Shown here in pieces: positions 35,306 to 46,046 of a stretch of DNA of 64,000 nucleotides (position 1 is the stretch's first letter; every line of letters begins with the position of its first letter). A model generated the notes under the pieces. It searched no databases and had not been told where the DNA came from. It saw only the letters and a program-made list of their open reading frames with translations. The stretch is from Isoperla grammatica (lineage: Eukaryota > Arthropoda > Insecta > Plecoptera > Perlodidae). A program made the translations under genes and the position numbers. The stretch is taken from assembly GCA_945910005.1 (NCBI GenBank), contig OX246743.1, positions 44,736,736 through 44,800,735 of the forward strand, read 5' to 3'.

Positions 35306-38114
35306 CTCAACACCATAAAACCACATTCTCAGGGTCCAAAATGGGCTCAAAGATGAAACTTATCTTCAACTGGTCTGTATTTTTATTTTTTATTTTCTGA
35401 AATGATTAGGGAGAGGTTTCCATTCACAAAATTTTAAGATATCGTATGAGCTTACTGGACATTAGTTTATAGAATACATGGAGTATTGTAAACATTTATT
35501 AAAAAAATCAGTATAAGCCAAATTCCAGAATCCAACAAACAATATGCAGTTTCAGATTAATTACAGTAAGTAAGTGATTAGTCAATTCACGCGCCTAGCT
35601 TTTCCACGCGGTTTTACGTTGTCAAAGACTTCTATCCTATAGCATCCGTGCAAAGTTGGTTAAGTTATATAGAAAGTAAAACTTAAAATTGAAATTGAAA
35701 TTGCAAGGATTTAGTTGGGTTAAAGAAAAGAAGATTTAATTGAGATCAATATACTTGCTTTTGGTCAAGTTTAGATTTTCACGAGTTTTTGTTTTTGTGA
35801 AACACACAACAACCAAATTTCTCACGCTTTGAAGGTATCTTTAACTGTTAAGTTTATATTTAAAACCTCCCCGCCTAGTATTTACAACCGCGCAGTTACT
35901 GCGCCATCTGCTTCCGGTCGCACATAATATGCAAGCAATGTGGCTCAGTGTTCGGGCCTATAAACCACGATTATGTGAAACCCAGCACACTGACTACAGC
36001 GAACTGACTTGTGGTCTAGAATCATTTAACGTGCATTGACTTGTTGATCATGTTTCGTCATGGTTGGTGGAGCCGATGTAGTAATACGGATCGTTCGTTT
36101 CAAGTTAACGACACAAACAAACAGCTTGGAAATTTAAGACATTTTATTCGTATCTTAAAAATAACATTAACATTTCGGAATGTTGCAGGGTTACATTTTT
36201 TCCAGGTTAACAGATATTCTCAAAAAAGATTACAAAATTGATAGTGTTTGGATAAAAAGACACAGTTTCAATGAGATCTCAAAATTGTCTAATTTGATTC
36301 ACGTAATGAATGCATTTTGAATCGTGATAGCCTCGGCCAAACTTTTCGCGTTTTTATGTTACAAAGTGCTGGTGCATATTTTTATTGTGTGGGCTAGGGT
36401 TTGTCTAAAAAAAAATGTTAAAAACCATTGAAGCTCTCACTCAAAAGACATGGCTAGCTGGAAATAAAATAAGATATACCTTGATATCTTCAACAAATTT
36501 TCATCAACGCAGGATACCTTATTGTGTTATAAACAAAAGTAAATGATGAAGTTACCTGTTAGAAGTGTGGTGAAAAATTTAGTTTGGTATCTCCATAGCC
36601 TTAATTGTTACGAGTCATATAATGGAACGGAATATCACAGCGAACATTGACACCAATCTAAGATAATCTGTGCTTAGTCTTTATTGCATTTGCATCTATA
36701 ATGGTAAATTAATCAAAACACTATCAAACTATCGTTATTCGTTTCCATTTATATTAAAATTAGTTGTAAATTAACACTTACACTATCGAAATACAATCAC
36801 TAAACAGGTTTTCCTACACGCCAAATTAATTTTACATTGATAAAGTGGTTTAGCTATAGGCTTAATTGTTGTAGATTTGTGTTGGCGAAACCGGGTCCAA
36901 TCGCGCATCTTCACATAGTCACCACTTTACGTCCTACACCCTAGGTTGTATAAATTACAACGTATTAACTGACAGTTCAATGCATCTTGATAGCTGCAGT
37001 GTGTAGCACAACGGAATTTAGGTAACATTAACGTGTAAAAGGTTAGTCGTCCCTGACAACATTCAAGATGTTTAAAAAAAAATAACTTGAAGCATTTTGT
37101 AGTTAGGTATAGAAATTTACATCCAATGGCCATTAGAAAAATACCTAATGAATGTGTTCTTATAGTAAAATTTCATGGTTATCTCCAACAAAATAAAAAG
37201 CTGCGTTCGTGAGGTATGAAAACAATAAAAACGATAATGTTGCGTATTTTTTATATTGGGACTAACTGGAACCGCAAATCAAACCGGAACCTACTGAGGA
37301 CACACATATGGCTCACAACTTCGGTCAACTCAAATAAAGATATTTTACTCTAGTCTAAATGTACACGTTACAAAATGCGGTTATTTAATTTCTGTACATC
37401 AAATCACGTCCAAATTGAGTAATTTTCGATGTTGTGCCTTGAATAATAAAATGGTTTTTCTACGTCAGGTTGGACATATTTCCAAGGTTTTTATTAATTA
37501 ATAAATATAATCCATCCTATTAAAACTAGCAGACTGATAATTATACGTCCAGGCTGGTTATTGAAGGCTAACGCGTCATGTATTGATGGCTCAGCCAGAC
37601 ATAGACCGGCACTTAGACCAACTGACATTTCTATCTAGGTGAGGGTTTCACTTGTCGGGCAGTCGGTAAGGTCAAGTTTAAACCGAGGTTTAACCCGAAG
37701 ATTTTCGATATATATTTATGTAAATAGTATACACGTTGCAAGATCAAAACTACATAATAATCTTGATGACTTTTCGTCGTGAATGTTTAAAAGTCTGTCC
37801 CAACGAAATGTTTACCAGCTGTTATCTGACTTATGTCTGGATTGCAAAATGATGCAAGTACGCGGCAATATTAAAGCATATTTATTTATTTAGTGCTTAT
37901 CCTATTCACTTATTAAACTGCTTGTCAAATTATTTAGATTATGACACTTCTAGTGGCGATGTTATATAAATAGTTACGATGAACACTACACCAACACTGA
38001 AAGAACATTTTGTAAACAATGCACCATCAAATCTTTTCCTTAAATTTTACAGTTCGTTTAAAACGAATGACGATAAGTAGGTATTTGTTTAAGGGTCCAC
38101 TTTGTCTGTTTCAG
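35306..38114 (+). other. Intron between the TM1 and TM2 exons
   Basis: AT-rich sequence with no exon-like open frame bounded by good splice sites. Nothing else recognisable on either strand. Confidence 0.5.
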
Positions 38115-38177
38115 CTGATCGTGACTGGCTTTATGGTGATGTGTCTAGCTGGACGAAGGAACCGCTACAGCTACCTG
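38115..38177 (+). CDS. ENTREP-like four-pass protein, TM2 exon
   Basis: A 63-bp phase-0 exon between TTGTCTGTTTCAG and CTACCTG/GTGAGT. It encodes residues 135-155 of isoform A, LIVTGFMVMCLAGRRNRYSY then L. It completes TM2 and gives a basic cytoplasmic loop (GRRNR). Both phases match the neighbours. The stretch after the donor contains short ATGTGCCAAA repeats before the next array. Confidence 0.85.
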
Positions 38178-38282
38178 GTGAGTTACCTAACAATCACATA
38201 ATGCGCGTGGCAGCCATATTATGTGCCAATTTTTATGTGCCAAATGTGTGCCAAATGTGTGTATTATGTGCCAAAGTTTCAG

Positions 38283-39167
38283 ATAAAACTGTGCGGCGGC
38301 TATTGTCTTTGTTGTGCCGTGCTGTCACCATGACAACGTGCGCCATCTTGTTTCAGATAAAACTGTGCGGCGGCTGCTGTCTTTGTTGTGCCGTGCTGTT
38401 ACCATGACAACGTGCGCCATCTTGTTTCAGATAAAACTGTGCGGCGGCTGCTGTCTTTGTTGTGCCGTGCTGTTACCATGACAACGTGCGCCATCTTGTT
38501 CCAGATAAAACTGTGCGGCGGCTGCTGTCTTTGTTGTGCCGTACTGTTACCATGACAACGTGCGCCATCTTGATTCAGATAAAACTGTGCGGCGGCTGCT
38601 GTCTTTGTTGTGCCGTGCTGTTACCATGACAACGTGCGCCATCTTGTTTCAGATAAAACTGTGCGGCGGCTGCTGTCTTTGTTGTGCCGTACTGTTACCA
38701 TGACAACGTGCGCCATCTTGTTTCAGATAAAACTGTGCGGCGGCTGCTGTCTTTGTTGTGCCGTACTGTAACCATGACAACGTGCGCCATCTTGTTTCAG
38801 ATAAAACTGTGCGGCGGCTGCTGTCTTTGTTGTGCCGTACTGTCACCATGCAGTGCGCCATCTTGTTTCAGATAAAACTGTGCGGCGGCTGCTGTCTTTG
38901 TTGTGCCGTACCGTCACCATGACAACGTGCGCCATCTTGTTTCAGATAAAACTGTGCGGCGGCTGCTGTCTTCGTTGTGCCGTACTGTTACCATGACAAC
39001 GTGCGCCATCTTGTTTCAGATAAAACTGTGCGGCGGCTGCTGTCTTTGTTGTGCCGTACTGTCACCACGACAACGTGCGCCATCTTGTTTCAGATAAAAC
39101 TGTGCGGCGGCTACTGTCTTTGTTGTGCCGTACTGTTACCATGACAACGTGCGCCATCTTGTTTCAG
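38283..39167 (+). repeat. Array of 12 truncated copies of the TM3 exon head with its 3' splice site
   Basis: Exon-start copies (ATAAAACTGTGCGGCGGCTG) occur at 38283, 38357, 38431, 38505, 38579, 38653, 38727, 38801, 38872, 38946, 39020 and 39094, a 74-bp period with one 71-bp unit. Each has the first 42 bp of the real exon, then lacks the TGTGTTGTGG of the full exon, resumes weak exon homology (TTACCATGACAAC for TTACCGTGACAAC), and continues into GTGCGCCATCTTGTTTCAG, the next acceptor. In frame each copy reads IKLCGGCCLCCAVLLP and stops. One acceptor is CCAG rather than TTCAG (38504) and one is GATTCAG (38578); most match. Confidence 0.93.
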
Positions 39168-39354
39168 ATAAAACTGTGCGGCGGCTGCTGTCTTTGTTGT
39201 GCCGTGCTGTGTGTTGTGGTTACCGTGACAACCACGGTATTCCACATGAACAGGCTCCAGTCGCTAAGGGAGTGTGTGTTCACACAGAAGACACAAACGT
39301 GCACCTGCTACTCGGTGCTTCTCGACTCGCAGACTTCGGAGCGCGGAGACGAAG
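39168..39354 (+). CDS. ENTREP-like four-pass protein, TM3 and extracellular loop exon (complete 13th copy)
   Basis: A 187-bp exon starting in phase 0 and ending in phase 1 at GACGAAG/GTGCGT. It encodes residues 156-217: TM3 (IKLCGGCCLCCAVLCVVVTV to about residue 181), then a loop with Cys residues (RECVF, TQTCTCYSVL) and an acidic end (SERGDEG). The Cys pattern between TM3 and TM4 parallels the extracellular loop of ENTREP/FAM189 and other CD20-like proteins. Unlike its 12 truncated neighbours it has the whole exon and a donor. Confidence 0.88.
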
Positions 39355-39593
39355 GTGCGTACAATAACGTTTGGGAGTTTCACAACTCACTTCATCAATA
39401 ACTTGATGAGGACTTCGTCAAAATCAAATTCATTTCGAAAAGTTAATTTCTATTCAATTCAAATTAGTGTATTCACGTTTCGAGCTATATCTGCGCCATT
39501 TTGGTCTTAAAATGCAAAGACTCAACAATCGCCAGCGTTTCTCTGGTTCATTATGTTCCCACCAGAATGCTTAGGCCACCGTATTCTCCGCAG

Positions 39594-39738
39594 GAGTGCG
39601 CTACATCTTCAACAACACCCCCGACTGTGAGGTGATCCACGGCGCTCTGTACTCCTGCCTGCGAGCCATGTTCGGCCTCTCTGTCATCGGGATCCTCGTC
39701 TGCATCTTCTCATGCATGCTCGTCTACCAGCTGCTCAG
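39594..39738 (+). CDS. ENTREP-like four-pass protein, TM4 exon
   Basis: The acceptor ATTCTCCGCAG is followed by a 145-bp exon, phase 1 in and phase 2 out (CTGCTCAG/GTGAGA). It encodes GVRYIFNNTPDCEVIHGALY and TM4 at about residues 241-264 (FGLSVIGILVCIFSCMLVYQ). NNT is a potential N-glycosylation site on the extracellular side. The DC..I spacing before a final hydrophobic segment is the feature that most suggests the ENTREP/FAM189 family. TMEM255 and other CD20-like tetraspans remain possible. Confidence 0.88.
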
Positions 39739-39873
39739 GTGAGACCTTAACCCCTGTTTTACTCCAGGTCAGGGCAGCTCGGCCGGTGCTCAGGGGAAAC
39801 CAATCACGTGGAAATATGCCCAACTGTCTCTCCCACTCTCGGCCGTACTAATGATAAGGCTCTTGCATCTACC

Positions 39874-40534
39874 CAGTGGCGTAACTAGGAATTATTTCGG
39901 GGGGGGTTAATTAGGGAAAAGTGAGATGAGGGGATTGAAAGGGGTCTGGGGCGCAGCCCCAGCCGCCGGAGGCCATTTCGCCGAAGGCGAAATTTTCTTT
40001 CACTTCTATAATTATTTCGTGCCTTTTAGACTCAAAGAATACTACTCGAACGACTACTCGTTTGTTTGTATTATATTGAGGTTACAGCGTTACAGAAGCA
40101 TTAATTATAGTTCTAAATAAGAATTGCATAGAAATTGTGTTTTTAATGTTTTATGGTTGTTCAATATAATCTCAACATGAAGTGAAACATTGTGGTCACG
40201 TCACATACATTTAAATTTTAATCCACATAACGTGATATTGTAATATTAGATTAATGCATTTTTATTTATGGGTACCCTCACTTTTACTGGTTCGAGCGAA
40301 AGGTATATTAGTTGTAGATGAAATCATAAATATAATTGAATTATTGAAAGAAATTATATATCTTATCTAAGTGAAGTGTATAAATATTATGAAAATGTCA
40401 TTTGTTGCGATTGTTATACACTGAAGTGGTTTAAGGATCTTATCTCACAATATAGTATTAGGTAAGATCATTCTCGATGTAGTTTCGGGGGGGGGTTTTA
40501 ACCCCCTAAACCCCCCCCCTTAGTTACGCCACTG
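39874..40534. mobile_element. Nonautonomous hAT-like element with 8-bp target duplication, in an intron
   Basis: The terminal inverted repeats are CAGTGGCGTAACTA and TAGTTACGCCACTG. The flanks 39866-39873 and 40535-40542 are both CATCTACC, an 8-bp duplication typical of the hAT superfamily. The 661-bp interior has subterminal poly-G/poly-C (39900, 40487, 40511) and no transposase frame, only a short meaningless ORF. It lies between the TM4 and first tail exons. Confidence 0.88.
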
Positions 40535-40870
40535 CATCTACCATGAATTGAGACACTCTGTGAGCAACAACTAATAGGTATAGAATGTTTTTTTATCAAA
40601 ATTTGTTTGTTGTGATTACTTACATATCCCAAAAAGACGATAACCGTGTACGATTACCCGAATAAGTGAAATTCATTATAGTATATATAACTGTCAATCG
40701 TCAGTTTAAAAGATATTTACAAAATTGTATGTGCAGATCGATTTAAAAATATATTTTCTTAAAAATACAACATATTATTTTAAAATCGATCAAAACAAGT
40801 AAACGTAGCAATTATTCGTGAAGATCGCCCGATTCAAAATGGGTTCTAAATGAAACGCGTCCCACCGCCG
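40535..40870 (+). other. Intron, no other feature seen
   Basis: AT-rich intron sequence between the hAT-like element and the duplicated tail exon. Confidence 0.5.
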
Positions 40871-41064
40871 CACGGATAGATTGTGACTGTTTGTTGTGTT
40901 GGTATTGCAGCCACGAGAAGAAGAAGATGTACTGGGAGCAGCTGGAGCTACGGTGTCGCTATCTGTCGCGGCAACAGCGCAGCCAACACTGCGCCTGCTG
41001 TGATGAGTGTCGCTTCCCTCCGCCGCACGGATAGATTGTGACTGTTGTTGTGTTGGTATTGCAG
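40871..41064 (+). repeat. Truncated duplicate of the first tail exon with its 3' splice site
   Basis: A complete acceptor (GTTGGTATTGCAG) at 40910 is followed by a copy of the first 114 bp of the exon at 41065. The copy then switches at CCTCCGCC to GCACGGATAGATTG, which repeats the intron tail and its acceptor. The unit is 154 bp. The exon portions differ at only two sites, TGT/TGC codons that are synonymous. Read in frame, the truncated copy ends FPPPHG then stop. This is a third case of the exon-head duplication seen at the TM1 and TM3 exons. Confidence 0.92.
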
Positions 41065-41229
41065 CCACGAGAAGAAGAAGATGTACTGGGAGCAGCTGGA
41101 GCTACGGTGTCGCTATCTGTCGCGGCAACAGCGCAGCCAACACTGCGCCTGCTGCGATGAGTGCCGCTTCCCTCCGCCAGCCCACGAGATGTTCCCCTGG
41201 GAGCTGGATGACAGATACTGGACTCCCAG
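41065..41229 (+). CDS. ENTREP-like protein, first cytoplasmic tail exon
   Basis: A 165-bp exon, phase 2 in and phase 2 out (ACTCCCAG/GTAACC). It encodes SHEKKKMYWEQLELRCRYLS, a basic juxtamembrane segment, then a Cys cluster (HCACCDECRF) and FPPPAHEMFPWELDDRYW. Its acceptor is the second of two identical ones; only this copy continues to a donor. The Cys cluster near the membrane could be palmitoylated (inference). Confidence 0.87.
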
Positions 41230-41696
41230 GTAACCAAGCATCCAGCTCACTCATCTTACAAGCTGGGCATGAAGGAATGTCTTAATCGTGTGTTCCACAA
41301 ATGTGGGTTCTTACAAACATTCAAACACTTTCAAACATAATATTTCAAACATTTTTTAAACCCGGCACCTCCACCAAAAAGGAACAATTTAAAAAAATTC
41401 ACATTAATACCCAACCTAATGGATCATGTGCAAATATTTACTACACTCAAATGACGGAAGTCACATAATTTAGCCACTCAATGTAATTTGTGGAAAAATA
41501 AGCGTTAAGCTAATTAATTATAAATAATATGTCTATTGATATAATCTTTGTATAATGCTATTTCATTAGGGTGCCAAACTCCTGTGATTTACTTCATTAC
41601 ACCGGGAAACTGGGTTAATTCATTTCAATAATAAGGTAGAATGTTGTTAAGGTTTTCATTGGAGTAGAAACTAACTGAAAGTTGCTTGTGTTCCAG

Positions 41697-41849
41697 GGTT
41701 GGCAACCTGTACAGCCCAAACCCTGGAGGGCCCGAAGTAGCCACATCTCGCCGGTCTGGCTGGAGTTGGAGACGACTCCCGTGGAGCAGGAGTACCACCG
41801 CACCAACCCACAACGTACCAACAGTGATGCCAACAGAACCAACTATCGG
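41697..41849 (+). CDS. ENTREP-like protein, second tail exon
   Basis: A 153-bp exon after TTGTGTTCCAG, ending ACTATCGG/GTAGGT. Phase 2 in and phase 2 out is forced by the large open frame of the last exon. It gives RVGNLYSPNPGGPEVATSRR then SGWSWRRLPWSRS. A second frame (GWQPVQPKPWRARSS...) is also open but would create a frame clash on both sides. The segment is basic, Trp- and Ser-rich, cytoplasmic. Confidence 0.8.
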
Positions 41850-41972
41850 GTAGGTTTTATCTATCCATAATGATATGCCAAACACTGTATTACTTGTTAT
41901 GTTCAATAAATATGCAAACAAACGTGTGAGTGTTTAGATTTGTAATAATTTGTTTACTTTTCCTTCTTTCAG

Positions 41973-44649
41973 ATGCGTATCCAATCAGCGAAACTTGCGA
42001 CACTCCACTGCGAGCCCCGACAGCCAATACGGCTTCAGTTCTCGGCCTCAGCCGTCTCCAAACCTCAATCCAACGGCCGCAACACCTGTGAACCCCCCTG
42101 CCCAAACGCCGACATGTCAGAACACACAACCCTTCAGTACAGAGTCGTCCCAGAGTTTCTACCTGTGGGGCCCACCACCCCCTTACACCAGCCCTTGTCG
42201 CCGACAACCCCTCCTCAACCTGCTGAGACAGCGCAGTCCTCAGAGGGTTGTGCACAACTGTCACCAGGGGCGTCAGTGCTGCCCCGCTAAGCCAGCCGAA
42301 CATAGACCAGGACAGTTTGTTGACGTCAGCAGTTCAGTCGCCGAGCCCGTGAGAGTTCAGGGCGTAGAGTTAGTGAAGGCGAGGTGCAAAGAAGGTGAAA
42401 GGAGAGAAGAAAGATGTGTGGAGCCGTCCTGCCAAAGAGGCCAATGCACGGATGAGAGGTGTGAGGCAAACTTCAGCCGGGAAGATCCGCGAGCTTTGAA
42501 CTACAAGGATCGCATCGTCAATATGTTTCCTGTACGCGCGGATCATATGCCGAGCATGTCCAGCTCCTCAGGTGAGCTGAGCAACGGGAAGAACTGCGAG
42601 AACTACGTCAACACCTCCGAGGGTGAGCTCATGTTCGAGGACAGTTGCTCCGGGGACAACACGTCGGGAACCGGCAGGGAGAACAATACTTTGCCCGTTC
42701 GCAAGAGTAAGAAGTTTTTAGGCGGCTGTTCAGAAGGTCATTTGAATAGCAGTGTGAATCGGGGTCTACCCGTTGGGCAGCCACGTAACCAGACCAGACA
42801 TGACGGCTGCCAGATCAGTGCTGATAGGCTAAGTCAGATGGAGGGGTACGAGGGGTTGCAGGAGTGCAGCACAGGGCAAGAGCAATGCTGCCAACGTTGC
42901 CAGTTCCAACGGGAACGTAGAGATATTCACATGGACTTTGATGGAGTTCACCGGGCTCAAGTAGGAGATGGTAACAGATCTCATATAGACGGCGACATGG
43001 CGGGAAGCAATCTATCAGGTCCTCCCAACGTCCAAATGTCGCCTAGAATCAAGTATCTAGCCCGGCTGGAGGGAATCGCCAACCAAGCGTTTGAAAACCA
43101 AGAGTGCGGTCAGGGTTCCTCCAAGAACGAACCAACAGAGAGCGAAGTTTATTTCGCAGACGTTTCTTCCTGTTGTAACGTAAGTGTCAAGAACGACGGC
43201 CACGACAGTTCCATATACGACGAGGCTTTAGATCCGCAGAGTCAGTCGTTCAAGCTACACCAACACGGGCCCCATCCGGCAGCCCGCAGATACACTCACA
43301 GTGATTCAGTTCCCGTCCAAGTGTCGCACAAACATCCTTCCAACAGTCCGGGCAAGGACGCCGTCCATAGACCTCCCTACGAAGAGGACTTCTCCCTCCA
43401 CAAACACAGTCCCGTCCGAATGGTGCCGGAAGCCGTGCACAGGCTAAACTACAAGGATGACGTCCCCTTGAGGAACATTCACCCGCATGTCCACAGACCT
43501 CTCCAGGAGGCGACCCCACAACCCGGTGCGCACAGGCCACACTACGGCGAGGACATTCCGCAGCTACCGCACCACAGACTCCTTCGAGACGTTCCGCACC
43601 GGCTTCCCTTCATTGAAGACAAGCACAAACACGCACAGGAGATGCTCAGTCAGCCCAATGTCTACCCGGACCCGCGAGCTGTGAACCCCGCTCACTTCCG
43701 TAACCCCGAGAACAGAGGCCACCACATCGGCCTCGAGGAGAACGACTCAGAGGATGAGACCCTTCTGCAGAGTCACTGTTTTAGTTATCAAAGGTTCGCA
43801 AAGAGTCAGAATCCGGGTTATTTATTGAGAAGTGAGCAGGATAGGATTAGAATGCTGGAGGAATTGAGTTTGCGCGGTTCGGGTGGTGGACCGGTTAGAG
43901 GGATCCCTAGCCAAGACGACGGGGGTCAGAGGGTGATCATTGGGGACGGCTACCAGATCCCCTGCGAGGAGATGGAGATGGAGTGTAGTAGTAACAGCGC
44001 CACGCCGTTGTCCGAGAACACTGACTCCACATTCATCAGTCCGATGACGCCGCACGACGGTAGCGCACCGTTCTACGGCATGGAGCTCGAACCGGAAGCC
44101 GTCACCAGTTGCAGCCACAATCAGAACAACACAAACACAGCCTACGAGCAGACCGGAAGTCCGAAGAGCTTTCCTCTGCACCAGATCAGGGACAACAGTT
44201 TCGAGAACACGGAGTTCCTGGCGCCGGACGCGCAGTACGAGACGATACCGCCTCAGACGCCGCAGAAGCCGAGGGCGGCGAAGCGGGACGACAACGGCAA
44301 CGTCGAGGGGGGCGGGGGGGAGTGTCCGACGCCGCAGAGACGCCGCCTCAACCTCAACGTCAACGCGGCAACGTCGCCGAGCGTGCGAGAGATACTGAGC
44401 AGCTTCGAGAGTGGCCACCAGGCGACGCGCGCGACCAGAGACTTCGAGGGCGGTGGGAACCTCTCCACCGACGAGGACGTACAACAGGTGCAGAGTGACG
44501 CCACCATGGACTCTGGCTGTCATAGCGACGAGTTCACGTCGCGACGCCACGCGGCCAGGGCGTCGCTCAGGGCGAAGGAGGGCCCTGGTAACAACCCCGG
44601 CCGCAAAGACCAACAGGAACTCAATACTAGTCGTTCTGTAAACGTGTAA
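41973..44649 (+). CDS. ENTREP-like protein, large terminal exon (long disordered tail with PPxY)
   Basis: The acceptor TTTCCTTCTTTCAG is followed by a 2677-bp exon to TAA at 44647-44649, encoding residues about 372-1263 of isoform A. Early on it has GPPPPYTSP (PPPY at about residues 440-443), the type of site bound by WW domains of Nedd4/Itch-class ubiquitin ligases and used by vertebrate ENTREP proteins. The rest is low-complexity and hydrophilic: Cys-containing, His-rich repeats (HRPPYEED, HRLNYKDD, HRPHYGED, HRLPFIED) at about 43370-43620, acidic blocks, and a conserved-looking Ser/Thr-rich C-terminus (TDEDVQQVQSDATMDSGCHS). The summed coding length of all exons is divisible by three for both starts. 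Predicted role: membrane adaptor in endocytic or ubiquitin-dependent trafficking (family inference). Confidence 0.9.
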
Positions 44650-45206
44650 ACCCGCTTTAATGAAGCCCAAAAAACAAAACTATCCATTTAAGGTCACACA
44701 AAATTATCTCCAGTTTGTTTTACCTTAGGCACCTTGACTACGCGATTAACATACTCAATCTCTAGATGAACTTTAGTACATGTTGAAATGACCGTCTTTA
44801 ACTGTTGCCGAAAACGATTACACACTATCGATAACACGTATACATTCCAATCTAGGATTCAGTAACATATTTGAAAACGATTCCTTAAATTAAAACGCAA
44901 ATCAACAAATTTGAATTAACTGAACCTTAATGATGTTTAATCACAGCTTGTTCATTTGAAATCAGGGTATGTTTTGAAACAAGAAAATTTGTAAATACAT
45001 TGTCTTCAATCGACAAATAATATAATAATTCAAATGTGTTTATTTTTGTGTGACAAAATAGAATGTTATTTATATTTCACTTCACTTTATTGATAGAAAC
45101 ATAAAACCACCTTTGATAATGCACCAAATTACTGGCACAACGTTTGCGAGCCAGTATAATCCATCGTATACTCTTCAATGTCATATTATGTGTTCATTAT
45201 TGCAGA

Positions 45207-45212
45207 AATAAA
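45207..45212 (+). terminator. Candidate poly(A) signal of the ENTREP-like gene
   Basis: AATAAA overlapping AATAAATG lies about 560 bp after the stop codon and is the first such hexamer I see downstream. This would give a moderate 3' UTR. AT-rich context limits confidence. Confidence 0.4.
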
Positions 45213-46046
45213 TAAATGTACAAGAGAAATTAACTAACACAATCACCAAACTAGAGATAACTAGAGATATCAGACATTCGCTCCATATTTTGTGTGTCTT
45301 TGTGAAAGATGAATCCTTCAACCGAAGTGACAACCTTATTAAAGTGATGACACGACATCAAATACATACACGGGCATTTATTCCTGATGTTAGTGATATA
45401 AACGGGAGATGCAAAATGTCACCAGGGTAATCGTGTGCATAGATTTGTATATAACATAAATTGTGCATTTACCTGTTGCATTTTGTGCTTTGTTGAATTT
45501 GTGTGTTGACGGCATGTGTACTGTATATAGCTATTGTAGTGATAAGAACTGTAATTTTTTATATTAAACGAAACAAAATAATTATGTCCGACGTTGTCTT
45601 CTCCCCTAGTTTCGAAAGAATCCACGTAGGCTACTAAAACAGCCGTGTTCCTGAATCTTCCCTTTCCACCCCAACACGCACATTCTGGCTTCATGATGAG
45701 CTCAATGATCTAAGGTACAGATCATTGAGAAATTTAAATGCCTATCATAACGGGCAAGACAATGAAGCCTGTGTACTCTTGTACTAAGCGCAAGACCGTC
45801 TTTACGAATCTGTGAGAGAACACCAGGAATATGTTGATGTTCGTTGAAGGAGTGTGCATGAAAGATCGCCGATGATGCCACGGATGCGTCTTGGACCGTG
45901 TGAACTAAGCAGCAAGGTGTGAGAGCACCGCCCCCCTCACACCTTGATGCGGAGATGCGTGTCTTGGGGTGATGGCGGCTCTCGAGATAATAACAGCGCA
46001 TTCGAATAACTTCACACCTCATTATGCTGTCGCTGTAGCCGGCCCG
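45213..46046. other. Intergenic DNA downstream of the ENTREP-like gene
   Basis: No gene seen. A CpG-richer patch at about 45890-45980 has no supported frame. Confidence 0.45.

Noticed and set aside
41697..41849. Alternative reading frame GWQPVQPKPWRARSS of the second tail exon
   Set aside because: It would need phases that disagree with both neighbouring exons; the chosen frame is consistent on both sides.
43822..44670. Minus-strand 282-codon open frame opposite the tail exon
   Set aside because: Arg/Val-rich antisense shadow of a GC-rich coding exon; no start or splice context.
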